Shown here in pieces: positions 15,811-25,403 of a DNA stretch of 64,000 nt (its first letter is position 1; every line of letters starts with the position of its first letter). Source of the stretch: an uncultured bacterium (GTDB lineage Bacteria > Planctomycetota > UBA1135 > GCA-002686595); contig CALBMX010000034.1 in assembly GCA_937896235.1 (NCBI GenBank), positions 124,001 through 188,000 on the forward strand, in the 5' to 3' direction. Made by a program: the position numbers and the translations under genes. The notes beneath the pieces were generated by a model that made no database searches, was not told the origin of the DNA, and saw only the letters and a list, made by a program, of their open reading frames with translations.

Positions 15811-17013
15811 GTGCGACAATCGGGGGACGCGCATTGCGCGTCCCCCGATTTGATTAATTCACCAGCTAAACGGGCCCCTAAGGGCACTCCTCTTTATGTA
15901 CACCTGCCGTTTTGTGTACATAAGTGCCCGTACTGCGACTTCTTCTCCATCGTTGGCCAAAACGAAGACCACGAGAAGTTCTTGGACACCCTGCTCGCTG
16001 AAGCGGAAATCCGTGCGCCAAGGTCCCCCAGAACGATTTTTTTTGGTGGCGGCACCCCAAGCTACTTCACCGCGCCTCAGCTGGAGCGTTTACTAGCTGG
16101 GCTAGAGAGAATCACAGGCTACCGCAGCTCGGCTGAAGAGGTCACCGCCGAGTGCAACCCTGAGAGCTTGTCCCTCGAAAAAGCAATCCTGATGCGGGAA
16201 CTGGGTGTAAACCGGCTCTCCGTCGGCATTCAGAGCCTAAATCCCGCGACCCTAAAATTCTATGAGCGCCCCCACAGCCCCGAAGAGGCCCTGGCCGCCG
16301 TTGACGCTGTCCGCACAGCCGGATACGAGCGCTGGTCCGCGGACCTAATCCACGGTGCCCCCGGCGAACCGCTCTCCGACATCGAACATAACATACGTCA
16401 AGTACTGGACTTAGGAGCTTCGCACATCAGCGCTTATGGCTTGACGTACGAGCCGGGAACACCCCTTTACGCGAGCCTCAAAAAAGGAGCCTTTGAACCC
16501 CAAGACGAGGATCGTGAGCTAGAAAATCTGGCCGAGGCCCGCCGCGTCCTGTTCGATGCGGGCCTTAACGCCTATGAGGTATCCAACTTCGCAACAAACG
16601 GGCAAGAATGTAGGCACAACTTAAATTACTGGCGGAATGGAGGTTATGTGGGGATAGGACCCTCCGCTGCCAGCCATGTAGAGGGAACACGTACGGGAAA
16701 TGCACGCTCTTTGGGGCGCTGGAGCCGCGACGTTCTCGACAAGGGTGCTAAGCCCGCCTGGAGTGAGACCCTGGAACCCATCGATCGCCTCGGAGAGACC
16801 TGGTGGCTGGGATTGCGGTTAGCCGTAGGGGTCGACCCCGCAGAGGCCCGCGCACTAGCGAAGTGGGAGGGGCCGGATCCAACGGAGCCCATCCGCGAGC
16901 GACTTCTCGAGCAAGGCCTACTGAAAACGATGGAAAACCGAACCTACATCCCGGAGAGCGGGTTGGCCTTGACCGACTACATCGGGAAGCAGTTTTTGTC
17001 CCCAGGCGCCTAA
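15811..17013 (+). CDS. hemW: Radical SAM HemW-like heme chaperone
   Basis: A protein of up to 400 aa with the radical SAM cluster motif CVHKCPYCDF (Cys 35, 39 and 42 in this frame), just after LYVHLPF, which is the classic HemW start. Other HemW blocks are FFGGGTPS, TAECNPES, GVNRLSVGIQSL, DLIHGAPGE and SAYGLTYEPGTPL, plus a C-terminal winged-helix part. HemW proteins bind heme and an iron-sulfur cluster; the older label is oxygen-independent coproporphyrinogen oxidase. The start is unsettled. The GTG at 15811 sits before a hairpin and has no good ribosome site. A TTG at 15850 would give a leader of family-typical length. Confidence 0.9.
   Translation: MRQSGDAHCASPDLINSPAKRAPKGTPLYVHLPFCVHKCPYCDFFSIVGQNEDHEKFLDTLLAEAEIRAPRSPRTIFFGGGTPSYFTAPQLERLLAGLERITGYRSSAEEVTAECNPESLSLEKAILMRELGVNRLSVGIQSLNPATLKFYERPHSPEEALAAVDAVRTAGYERWSADLIHGAPGEPLSDIEHNIRQVLDLGASHISAYGLTYEPGTPLYASLKKGAFEPQDEDRELENLAEARRVLFDAGLNAYEVSNFATNGQECRHNLNYWRNGGYVGIGPSAASHVEGTRTGNARSLGRWSRDVLDKGAKPAWSETLEPIDRLGETWWLGLRLAVGVDPAEARALAKWEGPDPTEPIRERLLEQGLLKTMENRTYIPESGLALTDYIGKQFLSPGA
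15818..15850 (+). terminator. 15-bp GC-rich hairpin between sigma factor and hemW
   Basis: Two 15-base arms (AATCGGGGGACGCGC and its complement) enclose a 3-nt loop, followed by TTGATTAATT. It starts 24 nt after the sigma factor stop and looks like an intrinsic terminator with a weak tail. It also overlaps the 5' end of the hemW frame. Confidence 0.6.
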
Positions 17014-17129
17014 TTTGAGCGCATTTTTGATCCCGAACTAGCTCTTCCCCAGCGTTATGGATGGCTAGGGGAACGGTTGAGGCACCGGGCGGATAGGATC
17101 TTCGCGAACACCATTAGGTAAACGTCGTC

Positions 17130-18170
17130 GTGAGCAAGAAAGCTAAGAAAAAAAACAAACCCCAGAAGAAGAGCTTCGCCCTCTTTTTCCTTCGTGGCCT
17201 AGGAGCACTCCTCCCCCTGGTGCTGACGATATTCATCTTCGTCACCCTGTTGGGATTTGCGCGGACCTATGTCACCAAGCCGATCAACAACACGATCTAC
17301 TGGAGTTTAGAGAGCAACTCGTTTGGCTGGAAGGCGCTCCGCGAGCTCGGCATCGACCCCTATGCCGCCGAGTTCTTGGACGTCGATAACTTGCCGGTCA
17401 AGCCGACCAACCTGAAGCTCCAGTACGAGCTAATTCCCACCAAGGCAGAAGGGGATATTCGCATCTCTAGCGAGACAGCAAGGCGCGATGTTTTTGAAAA
17501 CGTCCTTCGCGATGAGCGTGCCGAAAACGAGGGCTTCTTCTGCGATCTCGAGAATCTCTGGATCGACAAGGAGCACCTGCGCGACGCGGTTTCGACGGTA
17601 GTCCACCCGCTCATTGGGTTGCTGCTATCCGTCTTGATCGTACTCTGGCTTGGGTGGATTGTTACGGGGTTCATCGGGCGCAAGATACTCGAAAAATTTG
17701 ACCAAGCTCTACTTGCGATTCCGGGGGTTCGAGCCGTCTATCCCTACGCTAAGCAGCTCGTTGAATTCTTCATAAGCGACAACGAGTTGGAGTTCGACAC
17801 CGTTGTCGCTGTGCCCTATCCAAACAAGTACGTCTACTCGCTTGGATTTGTCACAAGCCAGTCGCTCAAGAGCATGCGTGAGGCCACCGGCAAAAACCTC
17901 GTCTCCATCTTTATTCCATCCTCGCCCATGCCGATGACGGGCTACACAATCCACGTCCCGCGCGAGATTCTGATACGGGTTCCAATCACTGTCGATGAGG
18001 CCCTGCGAATCACCGTCTCTGGTGGCGTACTTGTGCCGCCTTCGGAGTTTGTCGGTAGAGGGATCGGCGAAGAGCTAGAGGCAACCAAAGGCGAAGATAT
18101 ATCGGAGCGGATTTCGAAGGCTCTTGCCGACGCTGGCAACAAGCCAGGCGACGACGACCTCGACCCATAG
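17130..18170 (+). CDS. DUF502 family membrane protein, longer than usual
   Basis: 346 aa with a GTG start. A basic N-terminus (KKAKKKNKPQKKS) precedes helix 1 (residues about 18-45, GALLPLVLTIFIFVTLLGFA), and helix 2 is near 152-175 (LIGLLLSVLIVLWLGWIVTGFIG). The DUF502 core follows with IPGVRAVYPYAKQLVEFF, a VVAVPYPNKYVYSLGFVT strand and the conserved VFIPSSPMP-like IFIPSSPMPMTGY. The typical family member is about 200 aa. Here roughly 100 extra residues sit between the two helices. The function is unknown; a role in envelope or membrane organisation is only a guess. It heads the run leading to pyrF and the bacillithiol genes. Confidence 0.82.
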   Translation: MSKKAKKKNKPQKKSFALFFLRGLGALLPLVLTIFIFVTLLGFARTYVTKPINNTIYWSLESNSFGWKALRELGIDPYAAEFLDVDNLPVKPTNLKLQYELIPTKAEGDIRISSETARRDVFENVLRDERAENEGFFCDLENLWIDKEHLRDAVSTVVHPLIGLLLSVLIVLWLGWIVTGFIGRKILEKFDQALLAIPGVRAVYPYAKQLVEFFISDNELEFDTVVAVPYPNKYVYSLGFVTSQSLKSMREATGKNLVSIFIPSSPMPMTGYTIHVPREILIRVPITVDEALRITVSGGVLVPPSEFVGRGIGEELEATKGEDISERISKALADAGNKPGDDDLDP

Positions 18171-18242
18171 ACCTCTGCCTTGAAACAATCAACCGAAGCC
18201 AGTCTCCAAAAACTGACACCAAAATAACCGCGAGGACCAAGC

Positions 18243-19154
18243 GTGAATTACGCCGACCGACTGCACGCCGCCATCGAGAAAACGGGCAACGCCTGCCTCC
18301 TTGGAATTGACCCACACCTAGACCAGCTCCCCCTTGAGTTCTCGGACGCGCGGGACACCTCACTTCCGCGCGGAGAGCGCGCCGAGGTCATGGGTGACTT
18401 TTGCGTTGCCCTTCTAGACCTTGCAGAAAACCTCGTTCCTGTGGTCAAACCTCAGTCTGCATTCTTCGAGGTCTTTGGAGCCGACGGCCACTACCAGTGG
18501 GAGCGCGTTGTCGCCCACGCGAAGTCGCTTGGCATGCTTGTCATTGGTGACGTAAAGCGAGGTGACATTGCGAGTACGGCCGCAGCCTATGCACGCGGCC
18601 TCCTGGAGGGAACGGGCGGCGTCGATGAGGTCTCTCACCTTTGCGACGCCGTCACCGTAAACGCATTCTTAGGTGAAGAGTCCATCACGCCGTTCCTGGA
18701 CGTCTGCAAGAAAACGGGAGGGGGGATTTACGTTTTGGTTCGCACCTCGAATCCCGGTTCAGCAGATTTTCAGCTTTGCGGTGAGCCCACGCTGTCCGAA
18801 CGAATAGCTGACGCCGTCGCTCGCTGGGGGAAGGAGTTAATGGGATCCAAAGGCTACAGCTCTGTCGGTGCCGTAGTTGGTGCTACCCACCCAGAAGCCC
18901 TAGCGGAGATGCGCGCGCGCATGCCACACTCCCCCCTCTTGCTACCGGGTTATGGGGCACAGGGAGCCGGCGCAGAAGACATCGCGGCCGGCTTCCACAG
19001 AGGCGGGCAAGGAGCACTCGTTAACTCTTCGCGGGGCATCTCTTTTGCCTATAAAAAGGCCGGCCGTCCCTGCTCCGAATGGCGGGAAGCGTCCACAGAG
19101 GCCTTGAATGTTATGATTGAAGAGATCTCTGCGGTCGCCCACTCCGCCGTATGA
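18243..19154 (+). CDS. pyrF: Orotidine 5'-phosphate decarboxylase (type 2)
   Basis: 303 aa with a GTG start. This is the OMP decarboxylase of pyrimidine synthesis, which converts orotidine monophosphate to UMP. The catalytic region GDVKRGDIASTAAAYA contains the D-x-K-R-x-D pattern of the family, and the early LGIDPHLDQLP and VVKPQSAFFEVFG blocks support type 2, which is longer than the 230-aa type 1 enzyme. The C-terminal glycine-rich phosphate-binding segment GYGAQGAGAEDI is present. Its stop overlaps the bshC start by 4 nt, so it is coupled to the bacillithiol genes. Confidence 0.95.
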   Translation: MNYADRLHAAIEKTGNACLLGIDPHLDQLPLEFSDARDTSLPRGERAEVMGDFCVALLDLAENLVPVVKPQSAFFEVFGADGHYQWERVVAHAKSLGMLVIGDVKRGDIASTAAAYARGLLEGTGGVDEVSHLCDAVTVNAFLGEESITPFLDVCKKTGGGIYVLVRTSNPGSADFQLCGEPTLSERIADAVARWGKELMGSKGYSSVGAVVGATHPEALAEMRARMPHSPLLLPGYGAQGAGAEDIAAGFHRGGQGALVNSSRGISFAYKKAGRPCSEWREASTEALNVMIEEISAVAHSAV

Positions 19155-20833
19155 GCTTAAGAAGTGAGTTCCTGAGTGCCGACATACTCGGCCTGTCGGA
19201 CCTTGCACGTCACGCACTCTCCGGGCGACCGGTACCCTCTCGTTTTGCGTCACCGTGCATTCCTAAAACCCTAGGCGACCTCTCTCCTCCAGAGGAGCGC
19301 TTCCTTCCTGACGAGCGCGCCGAACTCAGTGCCGCGATCGAGGGCCCGCTGACGGCGCTGGGTTCACACGTAGCTGTACTTGAGGCTGTGCGCGCCCTTG
19401 CAACGCCAGGTGCGAGTGCCGTTGTTGCCGGGCAGCAACCAGGTTTTCTTGGCGGGCCCCTGTTCAACATCTATAAGGCTGTTCACGCGGTTCGACTGAG
19501 CCGCGACCTTCAAGAGAGGTGGGGCAAACCCGTCGTCCCTGTTTTTTGGAATCACGCAGACGACCACGACATCGCGGAGGTTCACAACGTGCGTCTAGTA
19601 ACCCCGAACTTGGACTTGCGAAGGTTACACCTGCCTGGAATGTCCTCGGGCCGCACACCCTTCTCGGCAGTCCAAATTGACGCGGAGAAGCAGCGCTTAA
19701 TCTCAGTCACCGAAGTTCTTCGGGACACCTTCGCTGCGGACATGTTCACGCAGGAAACGCTCGAGTTATTTGTTCCTCGTGACGGGGAAACTTTAGCTCG
19801 GGCTTGGACCCGCTCCATGACGACCCTCTTCGGACACCTCGGGTTGGTCGTGATTGAACCAGACTGGATTCGCCCAAGCCTCTCGCGCTCACTCGCCACT
19901 CTCGTTGCACCAAGTCCAATCCCCGAGCTCTTGGAGAACAAGGCGCGTTTGGCCTCCGCTGGGTTCGCGGTCGCAATCGAACCCGAGGAGGCCGCCCTCG
20001 TTTACCACGTTGGCCCCAATGGACGCGTTGCGCTCCGCGCTGGAGGAGATGGCTACCGCTTCGATGGCGAGGCTGGTTCGCGCACTCCCTCTGAGCTTGC
20101 CGCAGAAATTGTCACCGCCCCAAACGACTATAGCGCGGGCGCCCTCCTTCGCCCGTTAGTGCAAGACCTAGCGCTACCTGTCGCCGCTTATGTCGGTGGC
20201 TTTGGAGAGCTCGCATACCACGTTCAGTTGGCCGAGTTGAGACGCTCTCGCGATGTGCCTGAAACTCCGTTTGTTCCCCGGCTTAGCTGTACGCTAATCG
20301 ATGACGCCGTCGAGAGCTCTCTCGAGCAGGCGGGCTGCACGGTGGGGGATTTCCTTCGGACCAAGGGGGCTTGCGCACGATCCGTTGATGAGGAGTCCTG
20401 CACCGATGACACCTCGCTTTCTAGTGAACTCCACGCCATGTCAAAGTCATTTCGAAAAGAGCTCAACGCACTTCGCCCGCGCTTGGCGGACGTCTCTCCA
20501 CACCTTCCCCAAATCCTCAAGCACACAAGCCGGATAATTCACCAGCAGATGCAGCGATTCGCTGACAAGGTGGACCGCGTAGCCAATAACAACGTGGGGG
20601 GTCTTCGGCGAGACGAGCGGAGGCTAGACGTGCACCTCTTACCTAGTGGCGAGGCCCAGGAGCGTGTTTTGACCGGTGCCCAATTCTTGTCCCGTTTCGG
20701 CCGTGAATGGATCGATGCCTTACTCGACGAGATGGATGCACTGCCTTCCGAGCACATGGTTCTCTATCTCGGCCCCGCACCGAAACGAATACGAGAGCAA
20801 CGCCAACCTGGCACCCCAGGAGAGGACAAGTGA
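19151..20833 (+). CDS. bshC: Bacillithiol biosynthesis cysteine-adding enzyme BshC
   Basis: 560 aa. The first half has the BshC signature VVAGQQPGFLGGPLFNIYKAVHAVRL followed by PVVPVFWNHADDHDIAEVHNV, and the C-terminal part has the coiled-coil segment and Rossmann-like ending of the family. BshC is the putative last step of bacillithiol synthesis, adding cysteine to GlcN-malate in the cytoplasm. The start overlaps pyrF by 4 nt and the stop overlaps bshB1 by 4 nt. Its presence beside bshB1 and bshA makes the assignment firm. Confidence 0.92.
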   Translation: MSLRSEFLSADILGLSDLARHALSGRPVPSRFASPCIPKTLGDLSPPEERFLPDERAELSAAIEGPLTALGSHVAVLEAVRALATPGASAVVAGQQPGFLGGPLFNIYKAVHAVRLSRDLQERWGKPVVPVFWNHADDHDIAEVHNVRLVTPNLDLRRLHLPGMSSGRTPFSAVQIDAEKQRLISVTEVLRDTFAADMFTQETLELFVPRDGETLARAWTRSMTTLFGHLGLVVIEPDWIRPSLSRSLATLVAPSPIPELLENKARLASAGFAVAIEPEEAALVYHVGPNGRVALRAGGDGYRFDGEAGSRTPSELAAEIVTAPNDYSAGALLRPLVQDLALPVAAYVGGFGELAYHVQLAELRRSRDVPETPFVPRLSCTLIDDAVESSLEQAGCTVGDFLRTKGACARSVDEESCTDDTSLSSELHAMSKSFRKELNALRPRLADVSPHLPQILKHTSRIIHQQMQRFADKVDRVANNNVGGLRRDERRLDVHLLPSGEAQERVLTGAQFLSRFGREWIDALLDEMDALPSEHMVLYLGPAPKRIREQRQPGTPGEDK

Positions 20834-21555
20834 GCGGCCTCGACATCCTTGTCGTCGCCGCACACCCGGACGACGCCGAGCTCTTCACGGGCGGACTCAT
20901 CCTGTCAGCGCGCGCCGCGGGTCTATCTGTTGGCATCATCGATCTAACACGTGGAGAAATGGGGACGAGAGGGAGCGCGGAAGAACGATCTGCCGAGAGC
21001 GCCGCCGCGACAGCCCTTATGGACCTTCAACACCGCCAGAACCTGGATCTTGGGGATGCGGGGCTCGTGGCGAACCTGACCAACCGCAACCGGCTGGCCT
21101 GCGAGCTTGCACGACTGAAGCCCCGTGTCGTGATTGGGCATCCTGAAGGAGATGCGCATCCAGATCACGCCGCAGCCTCCCAACTAATGAGAGACGCCTG
21201 GTATGTCGCGGGGCTGCAGAAACTGATCGAAAAGCTTGAACCGGGATTAACTGCCCACCGACCTAGCAGACTGTTTCACTTTTCATCAGGCTCACCTTGT
21301 GCGTCACTACCGAGCCTTGTGGTGGATATCGGGGACGTCTTTCAGGCAAAGCAAGACCTCTTGCGGTGTTACGCCAGCCAACTAAATCAGAACGGCTCCT
21401 CGGACGCAGGCGAACACTTTATGCTTGGAGCGGATATCCTCGCACGTAGCGAAATCAACGCCCTCTATTGGGGAAGCCAAATAGGAGTACCTTTTGGCGA
21501 ACCCCTCTATCACCGCGGACCACTACCCGCAGACGTAATCGGCCTTCTGCGCTAA
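20830..21555 (+). CDS. bshB1: Bacillithiol biosynthesis deacetylase BshB1 (LmbE family)
   Basis: 241 aa from the GTG at 20830, which overlaps the bshC stop. The LmbE-type zinc-binding motif AAHPDDAELFTGG (His, Asp, Asp) is at residues about 10-22, and a second metal His lies in HPEGDAHPDH. The RGEMGTRGSAEER segment is typical of BshB1, the deacetylase that removes acetate from GlcNAc-malate. The open frame goes upstream to 20707, but the longer form would overlap the bshC coding sequence by over 120 bp, so I reject it. Confidence 0.92.
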   Translation: MSGLDILVVAAHPDDAELFTGGLILSARAAGLSVGIIDLTRGEMGTRGSAEERSAESAAATALMDLQHRQNLDLGDAGLVANLTNRNRLACELARLKPRVVIGHPEGDAHPDHAAASQLMRDAWYVAGLQKLIEKLEPGLTAHRPSRLFHFSSGSPCASLPSLVVDIGDVFQAKQDLLRCYASQLNQNGSSDAGEHFMLGADILARSEINALYWGSQIGVPFGEPLYHRGPLPADVIGLLR

Positions 21556-21578
21556 CTGCGCACGGCCCCAATAGCATC

Positions 21579-22814
<1,236 letters not shown>

Positions 22815-22825
22815 TCGGATAAGCC

Positions 22826-23944
22826 ATGCGTATTGGCATCCTCTGTCACCCAACCTATGGGGGTTCGGGAGTTCTCGCCTCCGAGCTAGCCATACAGTTA
22901 GCCGAGCGCGGAAATTCGGTCCACCTGTTTTCTCACGCCGTCCCTCCACGACTTGCTAAATGCGAAGGGGGGGTTCACGTTCACGTCGCCCGCGGGATGC
23001 CCTATCCCATCTTTGAGGCGCCCCCGCACAACCTCGCAATTACCTCAAGCATCCTAGATGTGTTCGCGACGAGTGGACTCGACCTTCTTCACGCTCACTA
23101 TGCGATTCCGAATGCCACATCCGCGCTACTCGCACAAGCGGCCGTGCAGCAGGCAGGCGGACGGCTACCTGTGATCACAACCCTTCACGGAACGGACATT
23201 AACCTTGTGGGTAAAGACGAGTCCTATGCGGCACTAACCAAGTACGCACTCCATGCGAGCGACGCGGTGACGTGTGTTTCCAGCGCACTCGTGGAAGACA
23301 CATATACCTGCATCCTCAAGAGCCGGGAGCTCCCGCTAGTCGTAATCCCAAACTTCGTGGATCTATCTAAGTATGCAGGGCCTTTTTCCCGCTCGGGAGC
23401 TTGCGTACGAATTTTGCACGCGAGCAACTTTCGCTCCCTAAAGCGCGTAGGTTGGCTCGTGCAAGCATTTGCCAAATGCGTGCACCTGACGGAATCTAAA
23501 GTAGAACTCCATCTAATTGGCGATGGACCGGAGCGCGCCCAAGTCGAGGCGACTGCTATCAGCTTGGGCCTGGGGGATCGCGTTCGATTCATGGGCGAGC
23601 GCGACGACCTCCCCGGTCTATTGGCTAGCTCTGACATCTTCGCCCTAAGTAGCACGCAAGAGTCCTTTGGGCTTGCTTCACTTGAAGCTATGGCTGCCGG
23701 ACTTCCCGTGGTCTCTACTGATGTCGGAGGCGTTGCCGAGGTCGTCGATCACGGGACCACCGGTTTTCTTTGTTCTGTGAATGACATAGAGGCTTACGCG
23801 CAAGCCTTGGCGAAATTAATTGAGAGCCCCACACTTCGGAGCGCCATGGGGGCCGCTGGAAAAAGACGTGCCGCGATTCGCTTCAGTTCAAACACCGTCG
23901 TCGACCGATACGAAGCGCTATATAGGGAGGTCTGGGAGAAATGA
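22826..23944 (+). CDS. bshA: Bacillithiol glycosyltransferase BshA
   Basis: 372 aa. A GT4-type glycosyltransferase: the start GILCHPTYGGSGVLASELAIQLAERG is the BshA nucleotide-sugar site, TLHGTDINLVG follows, and the C-terminal half has the E-x7-E motif in SSTQESFGLASLEAMAAGLPVVSTDVGG. BshA joins UDP-GlcNAc to L-malate, the first step of bacillithiol synthesis. It lies 11 bp after parA and overlaps the cysteine desulfurase start by 4 nt. Together with bshB1 and bshC, all three committed steps are in one operon. Confidence 0.92.
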   Translation: MRIGILCHPTYGGSGVLASELAIQLAERGNSVHLFSHAVPPRLAKCEGGVHVHVARGMPYPIFEAPPHNLAITSSILDVFATSGLDLLHAHYAIPNATSALLAQAAVQQAGGRLPVITTLHGTDINLVGKDESYAALTKYALHASDAVTCVSSALVEDTYTCILKSRELPLVVIPNFVDLSKYAGPFSRSGACVRILHASNFRSLKRVGWLVQAFAKCVHLTESKVELHLIGDGPERAQVEATAISLGLGDRVRFMGERDDLPGLLASSDIFALSSTQESFGLASLEAMAAGLPVVSTDVGGVAEVVDHGTTGFLCSVNDIEAYAQALAKLIESPTLRSAMGAAGKRRAAIRFSSNTVVDRYEALYREVWEK

Positions 23945-25134
23945 ACCGAGTCTATTTGGATCACAACGCAACGACGCCACTGCGGCCTCAAGTTCGCGAC
24001 AGGTGGATGGAGTTGCTGGACCGAGGTTTCGGCAACCCCTCTAGCTTGCACGCAAGTGGTAGAGCCGCAAGAAACATCGTTGATGAAGCGCGCGAGATCT
24101 TTGCCAAAAGGCTCGCTGTTAGCGAGTCCGAAATCGTGTTCACCTCTGGCGGAACCGAGTCGAACAACTTGGCACTTTTGGGCACGCTGCAGGGCCGCGA
24201 AATTCGGGGCTCGGTGATCACCAGTCCGCTCGAACATCCCTCTGTTTTGGAGCCCTTAGAGGCCCTCGCAAAAGAGGGCCACGAGGTGCGCTTCACAAAG
24301 GTGAATCGTGCGGGTCGCATTCACCCCGAACAAGTTGCCTTCCAAGCAGAGTCCGGAAACGTAAGCCTCATCTCTTTGCACCTCGCCAACAACGAGGTCG
24401 GTGTTGTGCAGCCCATCTCCGAGCTGGCCTGCCTGCTCTCTGGATTTCAAAAGGGGCCACGACCCCTTTTGCACGTCGATGCCGTGCAGGCTCTCGGCCG
24501 AATTCCGCTTGACCTAGACGGCAAGCTTGCGGGTGTAGACTTGGTCAGTCTCTCGATGCATAAAATAGGTGGTCCGCTTGGTGTTGGAGTTCTTGTTCGC
24601 CGCGCCGGCAGTCCTCTTTGCGCTCGCACCTTTGGCGGAGGACAAGAAGACGAACTGCGTGCTGGGACGGAGAATGCACCAGCTATTGCTGCGGCTGCCC
24701 TGGCCCTAGAATTGGCACTCGGCGAGCAGGACGAGCTCGCGCAGAGGCAGCGCAAATTCTGCGGACAAATTTGGCAAATTTTGAGCGCGCGCTTTCCACA
24801 GTTAATCCTCGCGGGCCCGCCACTCGAGCAACCATCGGAGCGCCTTCCGAACACGCTAAACATCCGCATGCCAGGTACCGACGCCCGCATGCTTGTGACT
24901 CGCTTTGACATGGAGGGCTTGGAGCTTAGTGCCGGCTCCGCTTGTGCCTCCGGGGCAGTAGAGCCATCTCACGTTCTCCTCGGCATGGGGCTTAGCGAAG
25001 AGGAGGCTCGCTCTGGACTTCGCATCTCACTTGGTTGGAGCACTTCGGAGGGAGATTGCAAGAGCGCGGTGGAACGAATGGTGAAAGTTTTTTCTTCGTC
25101 GCACGCAACTAGCGACAGCGGCACCACCTTGTGA
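23941..25134 (+). CDS. Cysteine desulfurase, NifS/IscS type
   Basis: 397 aa, a class V aminotransferase. The PLP lysine lies in SMHKIGGPLGVGVLV (Lys 208), the PLP-stacking His in SPLEHPSVL (His 99), and the persulfide cysteine in GSACASG (Cys 335). The start YLDHNATTPLRPQV and the block GTESNNLALLG are typical. It removes sulfur from cysteine for iron-sulfur clusters or tRNA thiolation. Its start overlaps the bshA stop, so it is co-expressed with the thiol genes. It could be IscS or NifS; no scaffold gene is nearby to decide. Confidence 0.92.
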   Translation: MNRVYLDHNATTPLRPQVRDRWMELLDRGFGNPSSLHASGRAARNIVDEAREIFAKRLAVSESEIVFTSGGTESNNLALLGTLQGREIRGSVITSPLEHPSVLEPLEALAKEGHEVRFTKVNRAGRIHPEQVAFQAESGNVSLISLHLANNEVGVVQPISELACLLSGFQKGPRPLLHVDAVQALGRIPLDLDGKLAGVDLVSLSMHKIGGPLGVGVLVRRAGSPLCARTFGGGQEDELRAGTENAPAIAAAALALELALGEQDELAQRQRKFCGQIWQILSARFPQLILAGPPLEQPSERLPNTLNIRMPGTDARMLVTRFDMEGLELSAGSACASGAVEPSHVLLGMGLSEEEARSGLRISLGWSTSEGDCKSAVERMVKVFSSSHATSDSGTTL

Positions 25135-25403
25135 ACAAATCGCGAAGCGTTGGGGGTAACTTCGTTGCGCGCGGCGCTTCTGTCTCCATAATGGCTCTCC
25201 GCTTGGGCGCTTCACGCCGATCTCTCTTCCACTGACTCACAACTAGCGCTTCGGCTCCTTCTCTGCTGTCTGCCCTCCGGCGGCCCACGGGAAGAACTCC
25301 TCTACGGGAGAGGCTGAACCGGTCGCGGTGAACTTCATCGACAGGACTTCGGCACGGCTCTCTTGCGAGCGATTCAGGATTCCCCCCTCCAGAGCGCCCA
25401 AAA

